From NCBI RefSeq assembly GCF_017948675.1, contig NZ_JAGFBU010000007.1, forward strand, positions 1 to 64,000: a DNA stretch of 64,000 nucleotides. The letters are read 5' to 3'. The translations under genes were made by a program, and so were the position numbers. The notes under the pieces are model-generated. The model did no database searches, had not been told where the DNA came from, and saw only the letters and a program-made list of their open reading frames with translations. This document shows positions 54,645 through 63,514 of the stretch, piece after piece. Each line of letters begins with the position of its first letter. The stretch's first letter is position 1. This stretch comes from Flavobacterium flabelliforme. GTDB lineage: Bacteria > Bacteroidota > Bacteroidia > Flavobacteriales > Flavobacteriaceae.

Positions 54645-55196
54645 TCAATAGTAATTTATATCTTAATATAGGAGAAAGGAATAAGAACAGCACTAGATTC
54701 CGTAAAGTAACGCAAAGTCAAATTGGTGAACTCAATTTTATAGTTAAAACGCTTTCTACAAAAATAAAATTATTTTTGAATTAAGATGCTTTTAATACCA
54801 TTATATTAAGTGTTTATAAAAATTATAAATTAGAAATATTGAATTTTAAATTTGTAAAAAGCTAAAAATAAAGACCGGAAATGATAGAAACTCGATACTC
54901 TTTTTTCTAGAATAAAAAGATATTTACCTGATTTCTAATCCTCATTGTGCAGATTAAATTTATGTTTTTAGTTTATTAAATTCAATTTTAAGTACTACAC
55001 AATTCCTAGAGTAAAACCTAAAAGCTCGATCTCAAAACTTTAATGCGGAAATTTGTTTGAGCTACTTTACGCACTAAAAAGAAGTACAATAAAATAAATT
55101 TGCCTGTTTTTACATCAAAAAAATGATTAAATTTGGTTTTGTACTTCTACTACTCCTTTTTTTGTACGATAACAAAATCAACTAAACAAAAACAAA
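54645..55196. other. 550-bp divergent intergenic region upstream of cbpA
   Basis: It separates the kinase cluster (-) and the chaperone pair (+). No credible ORF. It holds TAAATTTG boxes at 55095-55102 and 55128-55135 and the inverted repeat listed separately. The rest is AT-rich with no clear feature. Confidence 0.55.
55080..55148. promoter_or_regulatory. Inverted repeat flanking promoter boxes of cbpA
   Basis: AGAAGTACAA (55080-55089) and TTGTACTTCT (55139-55148) are an exact 10-bp inverted repeat 49 bp apart, with two TAAATTTG boxes between them. The arrangement suits a regulator that bridges two sites, or a transcript hairpin. It lies 49 bp before the cbpA start. Confidence 0.45.
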
Positions 55197-56084
55197 ATGG
55201 CATTCATTGACTATTATAAGGTATTTGAAGTGGATAAAAAGGCAACTGAAAGCGAAATAAAAAAGGCTTATCGTAAACTTGCTCGAAAATACCATCCTGA
55301 TTTAAACCCTAACGACAAAGAAGCCGAAAGGAAGTTTAAAGAATTAAATGAAGCAAATGAAGTATTAAGCCATCCCGAAAATCGTAAAAAATATGATTCG
55401 TATGGTGAAAACTGGCAAAACGGGGAACAGTTTGAAAAATCAAGACAACAACAGCAATACCAAGGCAATAGCCAACAAGGAGGATTTTCTGAGGGTGGTG
55501 ATTTTTCTGATTTTTTCGAATCAATGTTTGGCGGAAGATCTGCTGGTGGCGGTCGCCGAAATACACCCTATAAAGGACAAGATTTTAGTACTGAACTTCG
55601 ACTTGATCTAAAAGATGTTTACACCACAAACAAAAGAACTTTAACGATAAATGGAAAAAACATCCGAATTACAATTCCAGCAGGAGTCGAAAACGGACAG
55701 CAAATAAAAATAAGTGGCTTAGGTGGCGAAGGCTCCAACAATGGTCCAAAAGGTGACTTATTTATCACTTTTTCTATAGAAAACCATACTGATTTTAAAA
55801 GAGATAAAAATAATCTTTATGCCAATGTTGCTTTAGACTTATACACCGCCGTATTAGGAGGAGAAATTACTGCAGCTACTTTTGAAGGAAAAGTAAAACT
55901 GACGGTAAAACCCGGAACTCAAAATGGGACTCAAGTAAAACTGAAAGGAAAAGGATTTCCTGTATATAAAAAAGAGGGAGAATTTGGTGACTTGTATCTT
56001 ACGTATCAAATAAAAATTCCTGAAAAACTCTCAGAAAAAGAAAAGGAATTATTTACAGAACTAGCTAAAATGCAAACCTTATGA
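55197..56084 (+). CDS. cbpA: DnaJ-like curved-DNA-binding chaperone CbpA
   Basis: A 295-residue type II J-protein. The J domain (1-70) has the HPD motif at 33-35 (YHPDLNP). A G/F/Q-rich linker (about 72-115) follows, with no zinc finger, then the two-part DnaJ C-terminal peptide-binding domain (KGQDFSTELRLDLKDVY to the end). It stimulates DnaK and, in the CbpA group, may bind DNA. Its stop overlaps the start of the cbpM gene by 4 bp. Confidence 0.93.
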   Translation: MAFIDYYKVFEVDKKATESEIKKAYRKLARKYHPDLNPNDKEAERKFKELNEANEVLSHPENRKKYDSYGENWQNGEQFEKSRQQQQYQGNSQQGGFSEGGDFSDFFESMFGGRSAGGGRRNTPYKGQDFSTELRLDLKDVYTTNKRTLTINGKNIRITIPAGVENGQQIKISGLGGEGSNNGPKGDLFITFSIENHTDFKRDKNNLYANVALDLYTAVLGGEITAATFEGKVKLTVKPGTQNGTQVKLKGKGFPVYKKEGEFGDLYLTYQIKIPEKLSEKEKELFTELAKMQTL

Positions 56085-56374
56085 ATCTAGAAAAACTAAT
56101 TCCGATAACAGAATTGTGCTCTCATTATAAAGTAGAAATATCCTTTTTTACGAATCTTAACGAAATGGGATTAGTCTCAATAAAAACAATCGAAACTACT
56201 TCATATATAGAATCGGATGCTATATATGAAATAGAAAAGATGATACGCATGCATCAAGAATTGGCTGTTAACACAGAAGGAATTGATGTTGTTTTTAATC
56301 TTTTACAAAAAATAGACAACCTGCAAAGGGAGCTAGTTTCCGTTAAAAACAGATTGCGTCTCTACGAAAGTTAA
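56081..56374 (+). CDS. cbpM: Chaperone modulator CbpM
   Basis: A 97-residue helical protein with a MerR-like HTH start (LIPITELCSHYKVEISFFTNLNEMGLV) and a coiled C-terminus (VFNLLQKIDNLQRELVSVKNRL). This is the size and layout of CbpM, which binds the J domain of CbpA and blocks its activity. The ATGA overlap with cbpA supports the pairing. Confidence 0.88.
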   Translation: MNLEKLIPITELCSHYKVEISFFTNLNEMGLVSIKTIETTSYIESDAIYEIEKMIRMHQELAVNTEGIDVVFNLLQKIDNLQRELVSVKNRLRLYES

Positions 56375-56395
56375 TGCTTGATTTGGCTACTCTTT

Positions 56396-57520
56396 TTAAA
56401 TCTTTTGCAAGGCATCCATAAGACTATCAATATCTTCTTTGGTATTGAAATGACTAAAAGAAATACGCAAACTTGGTTTCTTTAAATCTTCTTCAGAAAG
56501 GATTTCTACTAAAACATGAGAGGGTTTGATACTTCCTGATTGACAGGCGCTACCTCTAGAGACTGCAATTCCTTTCATGTCTAAATGAAATAAAATCATC
56601 GCTGTTTTGTCTTCAGAAAAAGGCAATAGAACATTTAAAATCGTATAAAAACCGTTTGTTCCACCATTAATTTTACACGTAGGAAATGCAGTTTTTAGTT
56701 TTGAAATCAGCTCTGTTTTTAATTCTAAAATATGAATTTTATCCTCTTCTAGATTGCTATAGGAAAGTTCTAATGCTTTTGCCATTCCAGCAATTTGATG
56801 TAAAGCTTCCGTTCCTGCACGCAATCCTTTTTCTTGCTCACCACCAAAAAATAGCGGTTGTAAACCTGAGTTTTTACGAACAAATGCGAAACCAACACCT
56901 TTAGGTCCATGAAATTTATGAGCACTTGCTACAATAAAATCAACTGTTGTTTTTTGTAAATCGATAATAGTTTTCCCTACAGATTGAACCGTATCAGAAT
57001 GAAATAAAGCATCATGTTCCTTACAAATGATTGCAACTCTTTCTAAATCTAAAACAGTTCCTGTCTCATTATTCACATGCATTAAGCTAACTAATGTTTT
57101 CTTTTCTTGTGAAAGTAACTCTACTAAATGTGTCAAATCAATTTCACCATTTGGTTTTATAGCAACATAATCAATTTGAATTCCAAATTCTTTTTCTAAA
57201 ACTAATGCGGTATATAAAACGGCATGATGCTCCATTTTACTGGTAATAATACGCGTTACTTTTAAATCTTTAACGGCAGAACGAAGAATCCAATTATTAG
57301 CTTCTGTACCGCAAGAAGTAAAAATAATTTCTTGTGCAGTGGCATTCAAATTTTGAGCAATAGACTTTCTAGAAAGCTCTAAAATACTTTTAGAAGTACG
57401 ACCAAAACTATGAGTAGAAGAAGGATTTCCATAATCCTCAGTCAAAACATGAGTCATTTCCTGAATTACTTCCGGACGCAATACTGTAGTAGAAGCGTTA
57501 TCGAGATATATTTTTTTCAT
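56396..57520 (-). CDS. Cysteine desulfurase, NifS/IscS-like
   Basis: A 374-residue PLP enzyme that takes sulfur from cysteine. I start at ATG 57520 (MKKIYLDNASTTVL) because that is the usual N-terminus; the longer frame is unsupported. The PLP Lys is Lys202 in ASAHKFHGPKGVGF, and the catalytic Cys is Cys326 in SRGSACQSG. The short loop around that Cys fits the NifS/IscS class (group I). No iscU or suf genes are nearby. An exporter gene of the EamA family lies 28 bp upstream. Confidence 0.92.
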   Translation of the reverse strand: MKKIYLDNASTTVLRPEVIQEMTHVLTEDYGNPSSTHSFGRTSKSILELSRKSIAQNLNATAQEIIFTSCGTEANNWILRSAVKDLKVTRIITSKMEHHAVLYTALVLEKEFGIQIDYVAIKPNGEIDLTHLVELLSQEKKTLVSLMHVNNETGTVLDLERVAIICKEHDALFHSDTVQSVGKTIIDLQKTTVDFIVASAHKFHGPKGVGFAFVRKNSGLQPLFFGGEQEKGLRAGTEALHQIAGMAKALELSYSNLEEDKIHILELKTELISKLKTAFPTCKINGGTNGFYTILNVLLPFSEDKTAMILFHLDMKGIAVSRGSACQSGSIKPSHVLVEILSEEDLKKPSLRISFSHFNTKEDIDSLMDALQKI

Positions 57521-57548
57521 TTTTCTGAAGTATAAATTATTTTGAACA

Positions 57549-58457
57549 TTACATTTTTGATGATAAAGCATTCTTTCTTTTAGAAAACAAAGCTCTTTCA
57601 TTAAAAACAACAATTGAAACTAAAATTAAAGAATAAGCAAACAACTGAAGCGAAGTTACTTGTTCATCATAATAGAAAATGGCTACTAAAAACGTTATTA
57701 TTGGATTAATATAAAGCATAATCCCAACTGCTGAAGAGTTTATCCCTTTGAGTGCATACAAGTTTAGAAACAACGGAATAATCGTAAAAAACACAACTAC
57801 AAAAAACATACAACCATAAAACAAAGGTTCTGTGGGAATAGGTCCACTGTATTTTGGATAAAATGGCAATAAAACAACTGCAGTAAAAACAAGCTGAATA
57901 GTTAGAACAAGAAACTTATCCATCTCACTATTTTTCCTTTGACTAACCAAATAAGAGGCGTATGTTGTTGCTACAATAAGACTATAAAAAATATCTCTAA
58001 AATAATTAAAGGAAAGCAATATGCAGCTTGTAAAGCTAATCATTACAGCAACCCATTGCCATTTAGTAAGTTGTTCTTTTAAAATAAAATAAGCAAAAAC
58101 AGTAGTTAATATAGGGCAAACTAGATACGCTAAAGAAGCAGCCTTAACGCTAATGTGATTAACCACATAGATAAAAACAAACCAATTTAGAATAAGAAAA
58201 ATTGCGCCTCCAAGGGTCAAGGAAACAATACTTCTTTTTTGTTTAGAAGAGCTATTTTTAAAATGGTTCCAATCTTTGCGAATCACATTTTTTCTAAAAA
58301 TAAGGTTAATCAAAACCATTGTAATAACGCTAAAAAACACACGGTAAAATAGTATATCTAAAGACGGATAATTGTGTAAAGGTTTTAAAGCAAAACTAAA
58401 AAAACCCCAGATAAAAAAAGCTAAAAAAGCAGCTGAGTAATATTTATTAAGTCTCAT
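57549..58457 (-). CDS. EamA-family (RarD-like) membrane transporter
   Basis: A 302-residue protein with about ten hydrophobic helices, two EamA repeats. The beginning YYSAAFLAFFIWGFFSFALKPLHNYPSLDILFYRVFFS is close to the RarD subgroup. It exports or imports small metabolites; the substrate is unknown. It lies upstream of the cysteine desulfurase gene with a 28-bp gap, so cysteine or a sulfur metabolite is a possible substrate, by position only. Confidence 0.88.
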   Translation of the reverse strand: MRLNKYYSAAFLAFFIWGFFSFALKPLHNYPSLDILFYRVFFSVITMVLINLIFRKNVIRKDWNHFKNSSSKQKRSIVSLTLGGAIFLILNWFVFIYVVNHISVKAASLAYLVCPILTTVFAYFILKEQLTKWQWVAVMISFTSCILLSFNYFRDIFYSLIVATTYASYLVSQRKNSEMDKFLVLTIQLVFTAVVLLPFYPKYSGPIPTEPLFYGCMFFVVVFFTIIPLFLNLYALKGINSSAVGIMLYINPIITFLVAIFYYDEQVTSLQLFAYSLILVSIVVFNERALFSKRKNALSSKM

Positions 58458-58635
58458 AGACGATATTAAATTCGCGCAAATATACGATTTTCATTCTGCT
58501 TTAGAATAGGATAATTCAATTTGAAATCTTAAATGTACCTAGTATTTTCAGTAATAATCAATAATTAATCAAGGCATAACTTAGATCATATAGGCTATTT
58601 TTAAACAGGAATGTATTTCGAACAAATTAAAATTC

Positions 58636-58643
58636 TATTTTTG
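58636..58643 (+). promoter_or_regulatory. Putative -7 promoter box
   Basis: TATTTTTG, 18 bp before the start of the lipoprotein gene; a TTC 16 bp further upstream is a weak -33 candidate. Confidence 0.4.
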
Positions 58644-58660
58644 TTACAAATATTATAAAA

Positions 58661-59605
58661 ATGAAAAAAATCCTAAGTTTATTGGTTTTCACATTAGTCT
58701 TAAACAGCTGTGATGATGGAGATTTAACACAAGAAAGCATCAGTTTTGATGCTGTTGAAGTTCAAAAATGTACTACAAATCAGTTACTTTATAAATTAAA
58801 AGATAACGAATCCTTAATTTTTGAGGCTACTAAAATTGTTTTTCCTACTGAAACAAGTTCTCAAACAGTTTTAATTAGTGATACCAATCGTCTTATTTAT
58901 CGGTTGTATAATGATAAATTAACGTCTTCAACGATTTGCGAATTGATTCCTCCGGCTACACCAATTGTAACAGATCAATGGACTGCTACTGGTGGACAAA
59001 TAGTGATTAATAGCACTGCAAAAAAAACAGTAAATACAACGGATAACAGTTCGAAAATCACAGGATACAATCACAATATAACTTTTAGAAATGTTACTTT
59101 TAGCAAAGCAAACGGCGAACAAGTATATGAAACTTTCCCTTTTGGAGACTATGTTATAAGCGCTACAGCTTTACCATTGGCCTTCACTAAAGTGCTTAAA
59201 CAATGCTCTAGTTCGAAACAAGTTTATGATAAAAATAGTAGCGAAGCGCTAATTCTTGACATAGATCCTAGCTTAATTGTGAATGCAGCTACACCACTAA
59301 ACACCCCAAGAACTGGTTTGATAAGTGATACAAAAAACAAACTTACCTACCGATTATTCTCTGGATTATTGACCGATGATTATTTTTGCAACACTGCTTT
59401 TCCAGCAAGCCCACCTGTTCTTGAAGAGTGGGTTGCAGTCGCTGGAGTTGCAAATACTAGCGGAATTATCGAAGTAACAACTACGGTTTTTGGCAACGGT
59501 TTTAAGCATACTTTGGTTATCAAAAAAGCAAAATTAAAGAAAGGGAATAGTGATTTTCTATTAGGCGATAATTTCATTTATGGAGAATTATTGACTACTA
59601 ATTAA
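58661..59605 (+). CDS. Lipoprotein with a tandem internal duplication
   Basis: A 314-residue lipoprotein with signal MKKILSLLVFTLVLNSC (Cys17). Two related halves follow: about residues 32-170 and 171-310. Both contain a Cys after a hydrophobic start (VQKCTTNQLLY, LKQCSSSKQVY), LISDTNRLIYRLYNDKLT versus LISDTKNKLTYRLFSGLLT, a second Cys, a PP pair, and a W.A..G stretch. The two Cys in each half may form disulfides. No family is recognised; probably a surface or periplasmic binding protein. Confidence 0.85.
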   Translation: MKKILSLLVFTLVLNSCDDGDLTQESISFDAVEVQKCTTNQLLYKLKDNESLIFEATKIVFPTETSSQTVLISDTNRLIYRLYNDKLTSSTICELIPPATPIVTDQWTATGGQIVINSTAKKTVNTTDNSSKITGYNHNITFRNVTFSKANGEQVYETFPFGDYVISATALPLAFTKVLKQCSSSKQVYDKNSSEALILDIDPSLIVNAATPLNTPRTGLISDTKNKLTYRLFSGLLTDDYFCNTAFPASPPVLEEWVAVAGVANTSGIIEVTTTVFGNGFKHTLVIKKAKLKKGNSDFLLGDNFIYGELLTTN

Positions 59606-59656
59606 TGCTATAAAATTGACTAAAAATAGGCTAATAAAAAGCACTATTTCAACATC

Positions 59657-59718
59657 AAAAAAGGTTCGATTTTAAGAGAATTTTCAATTTGAAATTCTCT
59701 TAAAATTGAACCTTTTTT
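59657..59718. terminator. Strong bidirectional terminator
   Basis: A long near-perfect stem (AAAAAAGGTTC and TTTTAAGAGAATTT against their complements) with one mismatch and a short loop, between the lipoprotein and Smr genes. Confidence 0.9.
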
Positions 59719-59745
59719 ATTTGGCTTCCGAATTAGAAAAACATT

Positions 59746-60297
59746 TTACATCGCACTCTGTTTTATAAAAACCTCCGTAGCTCCTTGTCCATACTTTTGA
59801 TAATTACCTTCTGCAAAAGCAATATTATCATATCGTCCTAACAAGAAATCCAGCTCTGCTTTTAGAATACCTTCGCCAACACCATGTATAAAAACAATCT
59901 TCGGAATTCTATTTCTAATCGCAAATTCGATGTGGCGTTTAGCTGTTTCTGTTTGTAAAGTTAGGATATCATAATTTGACATTCCGCGTTTGTTTGGTAC
60001 TAGTTTTTCGATGTGCAAATCAAACTCTGGAGCAGGAATTTCGTGTCTAGATTTTTTCTCTTTGACAAAACTTCGTGCTTTTGGGATTTCTTTTTCCTTT
60101 GAAATCTCACTTACATTTATTCTTCTAATAGAATCTAGTAAGTTGCTGGAATCGTTTATTTTAAGCAATTCATTGACAAAAAATGTCATCACGAATCCGT
60201 CCTTTGTTTCTATCGTAAATTGGTTCTCTTTGACTGACAACACTACTCCATCCATGGCTTCATCAAGCACAGAAACTTTATCTCCTTTACTAAACAT
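59746..60297 (-). CDS. Smr-domain DNA nuclease-like protein (DUF2027 type)
   Basis: A 183-residue protein from ATG 60297 (MFSKGDKVSVLDEAMDGVV); an upstream in-frame start at 60339 overlaps the preceding gene more deeply. The N-terminal part is a small SH3-like domain. The C-terminal Smr domain has EFDLHIEKLVPN and IHGVGEGILKAEL, the LDxH and HGxG motifs, and ends GQGATEVFI. Smr domains of MutS2 nick DNA; in this family the role is unproven. It overlaps the small membrane gene at 60290. Confidence 0.87.
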   Translation of the reverse strand: MFSKGDKVSVLDEAMDGVVLSVKENQFTIETKDGFVMTFFVNELLKINDSSNLLDSIRRINVSEISKEKEIPKARSFVKEKKSRHEIPAPEFDLHIEKLVPNKRGMSNYDILTLQTETAKRHIEFAIRNRIPKIVFIHGVGEGILKAELDFLLGRYDNIAFAEGNYQKYGQGATEVFIKQSAM

Positions 60298-60472
60298 TTT
60301 CGTCTTCTTTATCTTGATTTTTACTAGGTGTTTTGGCACTTAACTTCATCATTCCAATCATAAAAATTACAATTGCAACAACCATAATGTACACGTTTTT
60401 TTCGGCACTCGCCTGTTGGTACAAGGCAACCATTATTGCAACAATCATTATGGGGATTATAAACTTTTTCAT
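60290..60472 (-). CDS. Small two-helix membrane protein
   Basis: A 60-residue protein with helices at about residues 4-19 and 28-43 and a charged tail (KTPSKNQDKEDENV). Its stop overlaps the start of the Smr gene by 8 bp, which suggests co-translation. No known family. Real rather than shadow, because it has a proper start, a membrane pattern and tight coupling. Confidence 0.65.
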   Translation of the reverse strand: MKKFIIPIMIVAIMVALYQQASAEKNVYIMVVAIVIFMIGMMKLSAKTPSKNQDKEDENV

Positions 60473-60572
60473 CTTTTAAATTATCAGATTCCAAAAGTAA
60501 TGAATTTAAAATTGCCTATTTATTATTTGAGCCGTTAGTTATTTTTTTGTAAAATTGTAAAAAACAAAACCA

Positions 60573-60851
60573 TTGGATTTAGAAAAATATATGTTCCCTT
60601 GTTTAAGTAAAACACTCTTTGGAATAGAGTGTTTGGGCTGTGGTTTTCAACGTAGTTTTTTACTGCTTTTAGAAGGTGATTTTATAGAATCTTTTAAGAT
60701 GTATCCTGCTCTGCTAACCACCCTTTTTTTTCTAGCAATTTTAGGTTTAAATTTTATTGACACCAACAGAAACTATAAAAAATTAATCGTAGTTTCTGCT
60801 GTTCTAAATGGTGCTTTTATGGTTGGCGGTTATTTTTTTAAACACTATTAA
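60573..60851 (+). CDS. DUF2752 membrane protein
   Basis: A 92-residue protein read from TTG 60573; an ATG six codons later is the alternative. The DUF2752 signature is FPCLSKTLFGIECLGCGFQRSF, with three Cys in the pattern PC...G..C.GCG, and two helices follow (about residues 45-62 and 70-88). Function unknown; the Cys cluster may bind metal. It is single and divergent from the small membrane gene. Confidence 0.85.
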   Translation: MDLEKYMFPCLSKTLFGIECLGCGFQRSFLLLLEGDFIESFKMYPALLTTLFFLAILGLNFIDTNRNYKKLIVVSAVLNGAFMVGGYFFKHY

Positions 60852-60889
60852 AAGGGTTTCCTTTTTACTTTTTTTTGAACTGAAAAAAA

Positions 60890-61588
60890 TTATTTTATTC
60901 TAGATAAAATATCATTCATCATTTCGATTTGTACTTTTTGAATCTCAATTAATTCTTCTTGTTGATGCATAATCAAATGATCTAATTTTTCATGAAGCAT
61001 TCTGATTTCAAGTTCCGATTTTAAATTAATCATATAATCTTTCTTTGCTCTTTCCCTGTCTTTTTCTTCCTGACGATTTTGGCTCATCATAATTACTGGA
61101 GCTTGTAATGCAGCCAAACATGACAAGATTAAATTTAGCAAAATAAATGGATAGGGATCAAATCCTTTATCTACCAAAAGATAAATATTTGCCATTATCC
61201 ACAACAGGATAAAAACACCAAACATGATGATAAATTTCCAACTTCCTCCAAACGCAGCTACACTATCTGCGACCTTCTGTCCAAAAGTTCGATCACCTAC
61301 TTCGTCTTCTACACTACTCACTAATGAAACATCTTTTTTTAGGGATCCAATAACTTTATTTTCTAAATTAGAAAGTTCTCCAATTTCTACCGCTAAATAA
61401 TTAGAGATGTATTTCTCACGATACATATTGAGTTCTGAAACCGATAGAAATTTATTTTCATCAAATTCTGGAAAGTCAGTCTGAATTAATGCAAAAATTG
61501 GATCTCGTACCGCTTTGCCAGAAATCTTATCATCAATTGGAAATTCCTTCTTTGAAACATCACTTATAAAAGTCAAATTATTTTTCAT
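60890..61588 (-). CDS. DUF1003 membrane protein
   Basis: A 232-residue protein of the DUF1003 family: two adjacent helices (about residues 115-133 and 144-170) with LLWIMANIYLLVDKGFDPYPFILLN between and around them, followed by APVIMMSQNRQEEKDRERAKKDYMIN and a coiled-coil C-terminus (to residue 232). Function is not known; some relatives are linked to magnesium or cyclic-nucleotide-responsive genes. It is divergent from cysM. Confidence 0.88.
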   Translation of the reverse strand: MKNNLTFISDVSKKEFPIDDKISGKAVRDPIFALIQTDFPEFDENKFLSVSELNMYREKYISNYLAVEIGELSNLENKVIGSLKKDVSLVSSVEDEVGDRTFGQKVADSVAAFGGSWKFIIMFGVFILLWIMANIYLLVDKGFDPYPFILLNLILSCLAALQAPVIMMSQNRQEEKDRERAKKDYMINLKSELEIRMLHEKLDHLIMHQQEELIEIQKVQIEMMNDILSRIK

Positions 61589-61936
61589 GAAATTGTATTT
61601 AATTGCTAATTTAGAAAAAGATCGATTAAATATACTTTTTCATATTGTAAAGTTTTTGAGGTTTCTAAAAATATCTTTTGATGAAAAATTTTTACTTTTT
61701 ATAAAAACTTCAAAATCTCTAAATAACCGCATTACGATATATCGACAAAGTTCAATATCTTTGATTTTCTTTATAAAATTTATACAATGCCATTCAATTC
61801 TAAATACATCCCTTTATATCTTGGTTGTTGCTGTTTATAACAGTTTTACTTTACAAATATTATTCATAAAACAATTAGCACTATCCTCTTCACTATTTGG
61901 TGGTGATCTTAAAAAAACATACGAATACAATACAGA
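61589..61936. other. Intergenic region upstream of cysM
   Basis: About 350 bp. An open + strand frame from 61515 to 61940 crosses it, but its protein is low-complexity and runs into the cysM start, so I do not call it. No clear promoter pair or hairpin was seen. Confidence 0.5.
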
Positions 61937-62824
61937 ATGAAATCACATAAAATACTAGACCTTATAGGAAATACGCCGTTGGTAGAATCTACGAACTTGG
62001 TACAAAACAAAAATGTAAAACTTTTACTCAAATTAGAAGGAAATAATCCTGGAGGTAGCGTTAAGGATCGTGCTGCTTATAACATGATTAAATCCGCCTT
62101 AGAAAGAGGTGAAATCAAGAAAGGAGATAAACTTATTGAAGCCACTAGTGGGAACACCGGAATTGCATTGGCAATGATTGCACAACTGTTTAATTTAGAA
62201 ATAGAATTAATACTTCCTGAGGATTCTACAAAAGAGCGTACCCAAACTATGCGAGCATATGGCGCTACAGTCATTTTAACGCCCGCTAGCACGGGAATAA
62301 TTGGTTCTAGAGATTACGCTGATAAAAAAGTCGCTGAAGGCGGCTATATCATGCTCAATCAGTTTGCCAACGATGACAACTGGAAAGCACATTATAAAAC
62401 AACAGGTCCAGAAATATGGAATGATACCGAAGGTACAGTAACTCATTTTGTATCTGCTATGGGAACCACTGGAACAATCATCGGAACGTCTGCCTATTTG
62501 AAAGAAAAGAATAGTAATATCCAAATCGTAGGAGCACAACCTAGCGATGGCTCACAAATTCCAGGAATTAGAAAATGGCCTCAAGAATACTTGCCTAAGA
62601 TTTTTGACGCTTCGAAAGTAGATACAATCATTGAAGTTTCTGAAAAAGAAGCTCGTGAAATGACCAAACGTCTGGCACTTGAAGAAGGTGTTTTTGCAGG
62701 AATGAGTAGTGGTGGCTCTGTTGCTGCGGCAATAAAAATAGCGAACACTTTAGAATCAGGAGTAATTGTAGCCATTATTTGCGATCGTGGTGATCGTTAC
62801 CTATCTTCTGATTTATTTGAATAG
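61937..62824 (+). CDS. cysM: Cysteine synthase B
   Basis: A 295-residue PLP-dependent O-acetylserine sulfhydrylase of the CysM type. The PLP Lys is Lys43 in NNPGGSVKDRAAYNM; the substrate loop EATSGNTGIALAMIAQ and the phosphate loop GTTGTIIGTS are present. The shorter length and the KERTQTMRAYGA stretch suit CysM rather than CysK. It makes cysteine, feeding among others the desulfurase 5 kb to the left. A terminator follows. Confidence 0.93.
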   Translation: MKSHKILDLIGNTPLVESTNLVQNKNVKLLLKLEGNNPGGSVKDRAAYNMIKSALERGEIKKGDKLIEATSGNTGIALAMIAQLFNLEIELILPEDSTKERTQTMRAYGATVILTPASTGIIGSRDYADKKVAEGGYIMLNQFANDDNWKAHYKTTGPEIWNDTEGTVTHFVSAMGTTGTIIGTSAYLKEKNSNIQIVGAQPSDGSQIPGIRKWPQEYLPKIFDASKVDTIIEVSEKEAREMTKRLALEEGVFAGMSSGGSVAAAIKIANTLESGVIVAIICDRGDRYLSSDLFE

Positions 62825-62842
62825 ATCTTCTTAATACAATAC

Positions 62843-62880
62843 AAAAAAGGCTTGATTGTACTATAAATCAAGCCTTTTTT
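62843..62880. terminator. Terminator between converging genes
   Basis: AAAAAAGGCTTGATT / AATCAAGCCTTTTTT stem with an 8-base loop, between cysM and the osmC-like gene. Confidence 0.92.
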
Positions 62881-62900
62881 ATATAAAAGAAAATCAGTTT

Positions 62901-63311
62901 TTAAGCTAAAGTAGCAGTTGTAGAAATAGCTGCATTTAACACCTTAGAAACAGGACAATTTTTCTCTGCTTTCGTAACATATTGTTGAAAAACGTCTTCA
63001 GCAATATCTTTTATTTTTGCGTGTATTGTTATGTGAGAAGTAACAATTGTTCCTTCTTGTAAATCAATATCACATTTTGATTCAATACTTTCTACTTTAA
63101 AACCATCTTCGCTTAAATAAGCAGTCAATTGCATTGTATAACAACCTGCATGTGCTGCAGCAATCAATTCTTCAGGATTGGTACCTACTCCTTCTTCAAA
63201 ACGAGATTTAAATGAATATTGAGAGTCTTTTAGCGTTGTAGTTTGTGTTGTTAATTTTCCGGCTCCTTCTTTTAGTGAACCATTCCATACTGCGGTTGCA
63301 TTTCTTTTCAT
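62901..63311 (-). CDS. OsmC-family peroxiredoxin-like protein
   Basis: A 136-residue OsmC/Ohr protein that reduces organic peroxides. The two redox Cys are seen in AHAGCYTMQLTAYL and NCPVSKVLNA; the N-terminal strand TAVWNGSLKEGAGKLT is typical of OsmC. Length and motifs are normal. A single gene, converging with cysM. Confidence 0.92.
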   Translation of the reverse strand: MKRNATAVWNGSLKEGAGKLTTQTTTLKDSQYSFKSRFEEGVGTNPEELIAAAHAGCYTMQLTAYLSEDGFKVESIESKCDIDLQEGTIVTSHITIHAKIKDIAEDVFQQYVTKAEKNCPVSKVLNAAISTTATLA

Positions 63312-63514
63312 AATACTTGTATTTTTAAATAAATTTTAATAAATATGTTTTTAATTTAAATTTAGATTTTAAAATATTGAGAGTCTAGTTTTTCTTTCAC
63401 TTAAAAAAATCCTGTCTCATTAAAAATCTACATTCTCTCAAATTTAGCTCATTTAATCCTATTTTTCTTTTAAAAATACTCTTTTTAACGAAATTTTAAA
63501 GCATTAAACGTCGA

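Noticed and set aside
61515..61940. 141-residue + strand ORF upstream of cysM
   Set aside because: The protein is a low-complexity run of Phe, Leu, Ile and Lys, starts inside the DUF1003 gene on the opposite strand, and ends on the cysM start. Probably chance in AT-rich sequence.
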